A DNA stretch of 64,000 bases from JBBQYA01 sp031412335 (GTDB lineage: Bacteria; Bacteroidota; Bacteroidia; Sphingobacteriales; Sphingobacteriaceae), in NCBI GenBank assembly GCA_031412335.1, contig JANOCT010000016.1, forward strand, positions 124,001-188,000, written 5' to 3'. Shown piece by piece: positions 29,401-37,700 of the stretch (the first letter of the stretch is position 1; every line of letters starts with the position of its first letter). Under the pieces are notes generated by a model. It did no database searches, was not told the DNA's origin, and was given only the letters and a program-made list of their open reading frames with translations. A program made the translations under genes and the position numbers.

Positions 29401-32400
29401 TTCGGGTGTTCAGATTACCAATGCATCTGAAAATGTAAAAGTTGTAGGTTGTATAGTTAAAGTAGATTCTACTTCTGTAAGAACAACTTTTGCTCCAATT
29501 ACAGGTTCAGCTTTAGGTTCGTTTAGTGATAAAGGAAAAAATGGAAATTTTGTAGCGATACGAGATAATATTCTTCGAGGAGGTTATTTTGGAATAACAT
29601 TAACGGGAAAAGACGAAAATAATCTGGATGTAAATGACTCTATTCTAAACAACAGAATTTTGAATGTTTATTCTTATGGAATTTTTACTTCGAGCACTGA
29701 TGCGAGAATTGAGGATAATGTGATAACCGGAAGAAAGTTAATGAACACATCAGGGGGAACCGGAATTTTTGTGAGCAAATCCAAAAATGGAAGAGTAAAT
29801 GGAAATAAAATTTCAGCTATTACTTTTCAAGGTATATCTATTGTAGATGTTGGTCAAGCAAGTAAACAATTTATCGTTTCAAATAATTTTATTGGAGCAG
29901 GATTTTCATATTTTTCAAATCTGGCATCTGCGATATCTGTTAGAGGGTCTACTAATATAGGTGTACATTTCAACTCGGTTAATTTTGATGGTGATACAAT
30001 TAGTGCTGGTGCATTATATGTTACTGATTTGGCAAACGGAAATCTTGCGCTTTTAAGTAACAATTTTGCCTGTATTAAAGGTTCGAAAATTTTAACAGTT
30101 GTTGATGCTGGAGCAATTTCTAACGCAAACAATAATAATTACTACCAAGCAGGTTTGCTTAAATCCAGAGTTTTTGCCTATTGGGGTAAAACCTACAGAT
30201 CTTTAGTTGCATTAAAAACTGGTACAGGTAAAGATAAATCCTCAGTTTCTGTTTTGCCAAATTATAGAACTGAAACTGATTTGCATTCAAAAAATCCTTT
30301 GGTAAACGGCAAGGCAACTCCAGTAGTTGGAATTACAAAAGATATTGATAAGGAAAATAGAAGAGGATTGCCGGGGAAGCCAGATATTGGAGCAGATGAG
30401 TTTGAAAATACCGAATTCGATTTGGATGTAACCGCAGTTTTAAACAACGTTGTAAGAAAAGGAAATAATTTTATAGCCGTAAAACTGACCAACGTAGGTT
30501 TAAAAACATTAGCTGACAAAAGTTGTCAATTACAATTTTCAATAGACAATGGTCCATGGACTGGAACTTCAACTGTTCAATTAACTCCACTAGATAAAAT
30601 ATTTAAAACATTCAATTACGTATTTACAATTCCATGGAATAACCCAGATCGTTTAGATCATGACATTTGTGTTCGAGTAGTACCTGGCAGCTTACCGTTA
30701 GATGTTGTAAATGATAATGATTTTGCTTGCGATAGAGTTTGTACTGGCTTGGATGGAAACAGAACGGTTGGAAATAAAGTTACTTACCCAACTGCAGATT
30801 ATGGTACCATAAAAGAAGCCTTAGATAGCATTGGATGTGGAATTGCTGGCCCACTAAATATTAGCATTTATCCAGGAGTTTATCCTGAGAAATTGGTAAT
30901 CCCTTTTTATGAATTATCGTACGATAATCCTTTTTTAACGATAATTTCTGTTGATAGTTTAAACAAAGCTCAAATTAAAGGAGCAGGAAATAATGTAACT
31001 CGAAGTCATGCAATTATTCGATTAGATGGTTCACAAAATGTTCGTTTACGAAATTTACTGATTGAAAACACCTCGACTACATTTGCATCAGCAGTACAAT
31101 TTACAGGTAATGCAAAAAATAATGTATTAGATAAATGTGATATTAACGTAAATAAAACGAATAGTTCGACGACTAATATTATTGCAATAACATCCACTTC
31201 TCCTTTTAGTATATTAGGAGCAGCAACTAATGGAACTGCAAATACAATATCCAATAATATTATTTCTGGTGGTTGGTATGGGATTTATATGATTGGGAAT
31301 GGTGAAGCAAACAGAGATCAAGGTAATGTGATAAAAAACAACGTGATCAAAGATTTTGTATTTGCTGGAATTTATACCAGATATGTTGATTTGCCATTAA
31401 TCTCAAAAAATAAAGTTTCGGCTAGAACACCAGGCTCAAGTGCTCAAAGCAAAGGTATTTACGTGTCTTACAGTTATGGTGATCAGAAAATTGATGGAAA
31501 CTTTGTTGAAAAGGTTCAATTTGCAGGAATCGAGCTATTCAATATTTTCGGAACAAAAGAATTTATTGTTTCCAATAATTTAATTACCAATGGATTTAAA
31601 TCAACAAGCCCTCAATCTGCGGGTATTATAGCAGATACCTGCTTATATGTTGGTATTTATCACAATAATGTTCGTTACGACAATCCTTCTAGTTTATTCG
31701 GAAGTGCTTTCAGAGCATCACCAGGTGCAGAAATCGTAAACGTAAACAATAATATTTTTGCTAACTACGGTAATGGTTTATGTATGAACATTGCTCCAAT
31801 TGGAGAATTTTTTACTTCAAACAATAACAATTTGTATGTTGCCAATACTGCCAATAGATTTGCGGTTTTTGATAATGGTCCAGATCAAAATGGTGTAGTT
31901 GTTATAAATGCAAATGATGTAAAAGCTAACCTACTGGGTTTTACAGATGCATCAGGTCTAGATGAAAATTCATTTGTTCTACTTCCTCCATTTACAAATG
32001 CTCTTGATTTAGAATTTACTGATGCAACAGCTACAGCCTATTACAAGGCAGGTAAAACTTCACCAGGAGTTTTATTTGATTATAAAGACAATAAAAGAAG
32101 CCCAAGAAAACCAACAGTTGGAGCATATGAATATAATTTAGAACCAACTGATATTAGTATTATTAAAGTAAGACCAGATACTACTTTTTTAGGGTCTAAT
32201 GATGTGAAGGTTACTCTGTTGAATGAAGGAAAGACAAGTTTAATTGGTAAAACTATCAATGTTTCCTATAAAATAAATTCAGACTCAACTTGGAGAGCAG
32301 CAGAAACTGTTACCCTAACAACACTTGACACAACGTATGATCGGGAAGTATTTGTTTTTAATCTTAAGTTTAACAAAGCAGATTATAATGCAGGTAGTGT

Positions 32401-34759
32401 GTGTGTAAGAATTGAACGTCCGGGCTTGCAAAATGACAATATTAATAACCCAATCAATTTGCCAAACTTCGAAGAGCTTTGCCAGGATTTCTGTACAGCT
32501 ATTAAAGGTGGAAAATACACTGTTGGTGGGCCAGGTGCAGATTTCAGTAATCTTTCTCAAGTAGCCAATGCCTTACAGTGTGGTTATACAGACTCAGTTA
32601 TTTTTAGTATTAACCCAGGAACCTATAATGAGCGGTTTACTTTACCTCAATACTTTGAAAAGACTCCAGCAGATTCAATAATTTTTCAATCATCAACAGG
32701 TAATCCGGATGATGTAATTATTAAAAGCCAAGGATTGTCTAATGCTGACCATGCAGTTATCCGACTCAACGGTACTGGTTTCGTGCGATTTAGAAATTTA
32801 ACGATACAAAATACCTCTTTAAGTAGAGGCTCAGCAGTACATTTTACCAATGGTGCCAACAATAATATTATTTCAAATTGTAAAATATTATTAGACACGG
32901 TAAGTATTGCCAATTCATTAATTGGTGTTGTCATGTCAGGTACTGGAGGTCAAACCGATCCAAGTTATGGTAGTCTAAACAAGATTGAAAAATCATTGAT
33001 TAGAGGTGGCGCCTATGGAATTTCTTTAGTTGGAGACGAATCAGATAGAAATTCTGGTAATGCTTTCAATAAAAATACATTTAGAAACAATAATGTAACT
33101 GCAATAAAAGTAATAGATGCCAATGTTGATAGTATTTTCAATAATAATATCATTATGCGAAAAGGAAACAATAAAAGCTTTGGTATTGATTTGGAAGGCT
33201 TGAATGAAGATATCGATTTAAGTTCGAATTACTTATATGGAGCAGGTAAAAAAGGTTTTACCTTGAAAAGACTTAATGGATTATTTAAGAACATAATTGC
33301 CAATAACATGATTGCTGGTGGTTTCGCTGACGTTGATTCTAACAATATTGCATTTGAGTTAATAGAATCTTCTTCAACAGATATTATTCATAATTCGGTT
33401 AAATATGATAGTTCTGGAACATCACCAAATAGTAGTGTAGTTTTCTACATTCAAGGTGGAAATGAAAATAGGGTTCTAAATAATATTTTCAGCAATTTTG
33501 GTGGTGGTTTAAGCTATATTGCTGATGAAACAGCTGCAAGTTCTGATTTCGTTGTTGACTATAATGATCTTTATACAAATGGAACTACATTAGCAATTTC
33601 AGGTGTAAGTACCTATGCAAATCTAGTTTCATTAGTAGCAACCGGACAAAATCTTAATTCAATTTCAGTAAGACCTACATTTTTTAGTCCAACTAATTTG
33701 CACACTAGTGATGTGTTTTTAGATAGTAAAGGACTAAAAGAAACAGGAATTTTATTTGATATAGATGGACAAGCTAGAGATTTAATAAGTCCTGATATTG
33801 GTGCAGATGAATTTAATGCAGTTGCTGATGGAGGTGTAATAGCCATTCTAACTCCTAATCCAAGTGCCCCATTATCTGGTAATGTAACTATTAGTGTTTC
33901 AGTTAAAAACTTTAGCACGTTGAATTATGTAAACCCAACTTTGGAATATCAAGTAACAGGAGAGAATCCAGTAACTCAGACATTTCCATCTACGATATTG
34001 CCAGATTCAACTAAGAGTTTTACTTTTAATACTCCATGGGCATCTAAGAATTCAGGAAATTTATCCATTTGTGCACGCACAGTAAATGTAAATGATTTAA
34101 ACTTTTTGAATGATTCTTCATGTATTTTGTTATTCAATAGAGACACCTTAGATCTTTCAACCGTTACCTTTTTAACACCTGTAAATGGATCAGTAATTCC
34201 TGCAAATAAGCCTAAAAGTGTTTCAGTTATTGTTTCAAACTTGGGAAATACCAAGGTGAATAATTATACTATGAAATTGGATTTGAATGGTGCAAATGTT
34301 GAAACTAAGGTGATACAAAATGCAAATCTTGATAAATTATCTTCTCAAGTAGTAGATTTTTCTTATTTATTAACTACCCAATTAGGTCAGATTTATAAAC
34401 TTTGTGCATATCCAGTTATAACCGGAGAAGTCGATTTTACAAACGATACAGCATGTGTTGTCTTATCTGGAGGAACGAGTCTATTGCAATTTGGAAGTAA
34501 TAGTGGTTCGGTTAATATTTATCCAAACCCAGTTAATTTTGAATTAAATTTTGATTTGAATTTGGATAAATCTGAAAATGTAAAAATCGAAGTATTCGAT
34601 ATCGTGGGTAAATTAATTAGTTCAGAAGATTTTGGAACCAAGCAAGCAGGAAAAGAGAATATCAAAATCCCTACTTCTGAATATGCCAATGGTACTTATT
34701 TATTTTCTGTTCAAGTAGGCGATCAGGTTTTAAGATCTTATGTTGTAGTTTCCCATTAA
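26456..34759 (+). CDS. Giant T9SS-sorted surface protein with GEVED domain and four beta-helix modules
   Basis: 2767 residues. Signal peptide 1-33 ('DFVKA-QYC'), then a GEVED domain (about 34-185, with 'AYIDYNNDGDFTDAGEEVF' and 'GETEDYSIEL'). Four modules follow at about 195-748, 749-1315, 1316-1892 and 1893-2452. Each has a CARDB/Ig-like domain closed by a Cys-rich 'ICVRV...C...C-T-G' edge, then a right-handed parallel beta-helix (Asn-rich turns, 'LTIxNTS', 'GGxYGIxLxG'), ending in 'PDIGADEF' or a variant. Two more Ig-like domains lead to a type A T9SS sorting tail ('NIYPNPVNFELNFD', 'EVFDIVGKLI', 'GTYLFSVQVGD'). Similar helices bind or cleave polysaccharide, but no catalytic site is obvious, so a structural or adhesive role is as likely. 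The paralogue follows after 40 bases. Confidence 0.88.
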   Translation: MMRKFTPASITTSLPKTLLTLLLLVAFSDFVKAQYCLSRATNPADSDIGQVIFGTLSNGTPLPALSNPNGNPAGYADFTALPAPVVSLGQVVPISVSYVSVSPNPFSAQAKAYIDYNNDGDFTDAGEEVFSGNTSNGSFTTSGNVTIPPTANVGVTRLRVVLSEGSVSGPCGNYTYGETEDYSIELVTTLFADDIGVTSLEAPLPPVAGTNILLRVRMRNYGYNSLTNAVITYTINGGAPVDFNYTGPSLASNTISNIITLGNFSPAASDVVRVFTQKPNSPINQDPNTVNDTLIFKICSGGIPLIGTKTIGGLNPDYPKIIDAVSALQCNGISGPVTFNIRPGVYNERIFLTPVTGSSSTNTIIFTTAGTAKDVIINGTFGNTIHLNGADYVTIKNLIVLNKGIFEGAGILLSNQADFNTIENNVVRVDSTSKEAKFVGIGALTGFVGNLAGNHANNTIVKDNVIVGGSWGIYFTGLNTTTRGILNTITGNTITKAYNAGIFTLFNNGIDVINNKVRLREESSSSSTGISINSCSFNLTKNTVVRRNYVTNASLNGIIVNTVLGISAANSADFSNNMVAGGFKSNSTEVTAIPTGISVSASSFINFYYNSVNMDAPSASSRAFFQTGGANLRIAGNVFSNDSVGVAYFISTPAAITQSEFNNYFSAQGQFFGLWNNIGYSDISDLALINGKETGSIKVDPQFFGFDDLHTNNPLLDATGPNLISVPDDYDGQARSTLSPSDFGADAFLRYLDDLAVVDISPKTLKIGANAIDFTVKNFGVNPRTGTCFYRIRLNGVNTTINKEFIFSSTTSTPPVLPLQPGESRVFSFNLPADLLNITALGTYEVCVLPVLSGGCAGEDNISNDKFCVTVCTGKEGDLLVGPTRTYKKIQEALDELVCGIAGKVTIKMDPGTYNEQLLINKYVNSSNVNNVTLTSATGNAADVIIKSSGISAVNHATVIFNGTKDIVLSKLTIVNEGVNFGSGVQITNASENVKVVGCIVKVDSTSVRTTFAPITGSALGSFSDKGKNGNFVAIRDNILRGGYFGITLTGKDENNLDVNDSILNNRILNVYSYGIFTSSTDARIEDNVITGRKLMNTSGGTGIFVSKSKNGRVNGNKISAITFQGISIVDVGQASKQFIVSNNFIGAGFSYFSNLASAISVRGSTNIGVHFNSVNFDGDTISAGALYVTDLANGNLALLSNNFACIKGSKILTVVDAGAISNANNNNYYQAGLLKSRVFAYWGKTYRSLVALKTGTGKDKSSVSVLPNYRTETDLHSKNPLVNGKATPVVGITKDIDKENRRGLPGKPDIGADEFENTEFDLDVTAVLNNVVRKGNNFIAVKLTNVGLKTLADKSCQLQFSIDNGPWTGTSTVQLTPLDKIFKTFNYVFTIPWNNPDRLDHDICVRVVPGSLPLDVVNDNDFACDRVCTGLDGNRTVGNKVTYPTADYGTIKEALDSIGCGIAGPLNISIYPGVYPEKLVIPFYELSYDNPFLTIISVDSLNKAQIKGAGNNVTRSHAIIRLDGSQNVRLRNLLIENTSTTFASAVQFTGNAKNNVLDKCDINVNKTNSSTTNIIAITSTSPFSILGAATNGTANTISNNIISGGWYGIYMIGNGEANRDQGNVIKNNVIKDFVFAGIYTRYVDLPLISKNKVSARTPGSSAQSKGIYVSYSYGDQKIDGNFVEKVQFAGIELFNIFGTKEFIVSNNLITNGFKSTSPQSAGIIADTCLYVGIYHNNVRYDNPSSLFGSAFRASPGAEIVNVNNNIFANYGNGLCMNIAPIGEFFTSNNNNLYVANTANRFAVFDNGPDQNGVVVINANDVKANLLGFTDASGLDENSFVLLPPFTNALDLEFTDATATAYYKAGKTSPGVLFDYKDNKRSPRKPTVGAYEYNLEPTDISIIKVRPDTTFLGSNDVKVTLLNEGKTSLIGKTINVSYKINSDSTWRAAETVTLTTLDTTYDREVFVFNLKFNKADYNAGSVCVRIERPGLQNDNINNPINLPNFEELCQDFCTAIKGGKYTVGGPGADFSNLSQVANALQCGYTDSVIFSINPGTYNERFTLPQYFEKTPADSIIFQSSTGNPDDVIIKSQGLSNADHAVIRLNGTGFVRFRNLTIQNTSLSRGSAVHFTNGANNNIISNCKILLDTVSIANSLIGVVMSGTGGQTDPSYGSLNKIEKSLIRGGAYGISLVGDESDRNSGNAFNKNTFRNNNVTAIKVIDANVDSIFNNNIIMRKGNNKSFGIDLEGLNEDIDLSSNYLYGAGKKGFTLKRLNGLFKNIIANNMIAGGFADVDSNNIAFELIESSSTDIIHNSVKYDSSGTSPNSSVVFYIQGGNENRVLNNIFSNFGGGLSYIADETAASSDFVVDYNDLYTNGTTLAISGVSTYANLVSLVATGQNLNSISVRPTFFSPTNLHTSDVFLDSKGLKETGILFDIDGQARDLISPDIGADEFNAVADGGVIAILTPNPSAPLSGNVTISVSVKNFSTLNYVNPTLEYQVTGENPVTQTFPSTILPDSTKSFTFNTPWASKNSGNLSICARTVNVNDLNFLNDSSCILLFNRDTLDLSTVTFLTPVNGSVIPANKPKSVSVIVSNLGNTKVNNYTMKLDLNGANVETKVIQNANLDKLSSQVVDFSYLLTTQLGQIYKLCAYPVITGEVDFTNDTACVVLSGGTSLLQFGSNSGSVNIYPNPVNFELNFDLNLDKSENVKIEVFDIVGKLISSEDFGTKQAGKENIKIPTSEYANGTYLFSVQVGDQVLRSYVVVSH
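27037..33813 (+). repeat. Four tandem Ig plus beta-helix modules (period about 1.7 kb)
   Basis: Module ends are marked by a 'GAD-F' type signature: about 28700 ('DFGADAF'), 30402 ('PDIGADEF'), 32133 ('PTVGAYEY') and 33813 ('PDIGADEF'). Lengths are 1664, 1702, 1731 and 1680 bases. Copies are alike in protein but well diverged in DNA, so the duplication is old. Confidence 0.75.
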
Positions 34760-34799
34760 TTATTAGTGTTTATATATTTTATCAAGTTTAATACCCAAT

Positions 34800-37700
34800 A
34801 TGAATAAATTTTTAAATCGAATTTTTGTTTTTTCTATTACACTGGCGATAGTTTTTGGAAATGCTGAACTCTTATTTTCTCAAGTAGTTCCAACGCTTAG
34901 AGGAACTTATAAAATTGGTCCCAATGAAGTTGCCCCCAATTTCAAAAATATAACTGATGCCGCCATTGCAGTTTCTAACTCAAGAGTGCTTGGACGTGTT
35001 GTATTTGAAATTAAGTCAGGAGTTTATTCAGAGAGACCTAGATTTTTTAAATTCTTAGGAGCATCTGATAAAAACAACGTAGTTTTTAAATCGGAAACAA
35101 ATAATGCTGCTGATGTTATTATTATTGGAATAACAGAAAAAAAAGCTTTCAACCATCATATTGTAAGATTTCAAGGAGCTTCATTTACCACTCTAGAAGC
35201 TGTCACGGTTATTAACCAAAATAGTTTATCGGATGGTTTTGCTTCTGCAATTCATTTAACCAGAAGCTCAAGAAGTAATGTTATTAGGAACTGTGTTTTA
35301 AAGGTAGATAGTACTATTACGTTAAATTCAAATTACTCGGTTATTATTTCTACTGACGAAAAAACGATGGTTGGTTTGGATACCAATGCAAGTAGAACAA
35401 CTATTGAAGGAAATCAAATAATCGGAGGATTCTTTGGGATTAAACTTCTAGGTTTCAGTCCTACTTACAGAGATAATCAAAATAGAATAGATGGTAATAC
35501 ATTTAGAGGGCAATACAATGCAGCGATTTTTGCAGATAATAACGATTTTACCTCTATTTCTAACAATGATATAAAGCTTCGAGCAATTATTTCAAACTTA
35601 CGTTATGGTATATATTTAAATTATTGCAACGGAAATTATTCTATTGATAATAATAAATTACAAGATTGTGGAGCATTTGGATTGTACCTATCTAATAGTG
35701 TAGGAGGAAGCCGATCCCTGATTTTTAACAATACAGTAACCGGCAGATTCAATCAGACCAGTCTTGCTTATGGGATGTATTTAACGGATGTTCAAAATGC
35801 TAAAATATATTTCAATAGCATTAATTTTAGTGGAGGAAAATTTCAGGCCGGTTCATTTGATAACAATTCTGCGTTTGTAATTACTAATAGTAGTTCAACA
35901 AGTCCAAAACCAAGCAGGAAAAATATTGTAAAAAACAACATTTTTTATAGTAGAAATGGTGCTTTTGCATATTTAATAAAAGCTTTGGCGAATGTAGATT
36001 CCTCTAACTACAATAATTATTTCGTAACTGGTGGCACTGGCGTTGCCCAGTTTGTATTTTTTAATGGAAACCGAATAGATATTACAGCTTTAAAAGCTGC
36101 AGCAAGTAAAGATTCTAAATCTATCAGCATTGATCCTGGTTTTGTAAGTAATTCAGATTTACACATCACCACGAATGCTGTTGTAAGAAAAGCAGATTAT
36201 ACTAATTTGGTTTTGAATGATTTTGAAAAAACACCAAGAGACAAAAGATTTCCGGATATTGGTGCTGATGAATTCATTCGCGATTCTACTGATTTGGAAG
36301 TATTTGAATTTCCTGAGGATTTTATTCCTAAAGTTGGTTCTAATGTTTTAAGAGTAGTTTTGAAAAATGATGGACTAAAGCCATTATCAGGTCAAGTTAG
36401 TCTTTCATACAGCATAAATAACGGAGCATTTACCTCTCCTCAAAATGTCGTTTTGTCTGGGCTTACTACACCTTATTCCACTCAAAATGTATCATTTACA
36501 ACGCCGTGGAATATTGCAGCTGTTGGGGCTTATAACGTTTGTGTACGTGTTGAGCCAACAACAAGAATTCCAGGAGATGATTATAGTGCAAATGAAACAT
36601 ATTGCGATTCACTCAGAGTAGGTTTATCTGGTATTTATACAATTGCTGGCTTAAATCCAGATTTTCTAACTTTTCAATCAGCTGTAAGTACACTTAATAC
36701 AGCAGGAGTTGGTGGACCAGTTATTTTTAATATAAGACCGAGTACATTAGCAGGCCAAGCTACAATTAACAGAATAAGAGGCTCAAGTGCAATAAACAAT
36801 GTAACGTTCAAATCTGAAGCTGGTAGTGCAGCAAATGTAATAATTACCGCGGCTGGGTCTGGAGCAAACTTTCACACTATTAGATTGAGTAATGCATCTA
36901 ACATAACTTTCAGAGATATAACCGTTGAAAATACATCGGGAACATTGGCAGCTGCATTTCATTTAACAAATCAGGCTGAAAACATCACCATTACTGATTG
37001 TAATATCAGAGTAAATGATTTAACAACGTTGAATGAGAAAATTATAGGGATTGTTGCTTCATCGCCGAGTGCTACTCCGTTCTTTTTGAACACAACTGGT
37101 AATAATGCCAACAACATTACTATCACCAATAACTTTATTAGAGGTGGTTATGCAGGTATTCAACTTGTTGGTAATACTATAACTCAAAAAATTAAAGGAA
37201 TGGTAATCAATAATAACATTATTGACAGTACTTTCTTTTATGGTATCAATACTCAATTTGCCAATTCTACTTCTATTAGTAATAATAGAATTAATATGAG
37301 ATCTAATTCCTCTATTTTAGGTACTGGAATTAATGTGGCATATTTAAATGATTCAACTAAGATTTCTGGTAATTATGTAAGAAACGCTGGTTTATATGGT
37401 ATCAATTTGACCAATGCAGAAGGGGTAGGAAAAACTATTGTGGTTTCTAATAATATGATTCCAGGTGGATTTAAAGCACAAACACTTTCATCAGGAGCGG
37501 CAATTTATTTTATAGATGTCAACAAAGTTGATTTATATAACAATTCATTAAATTATGATCGATTAAATGGATATGCATTCTTTCTAACAACTGGAGCAAA
37601 TGTTAATTCAAAAAATAATATTTTTTCAAATTCTGTAGGCGGAACTGCATATTATATAACTGTGCCTTTAGCAATTGGCCTTTCAGATAATAACAACTTT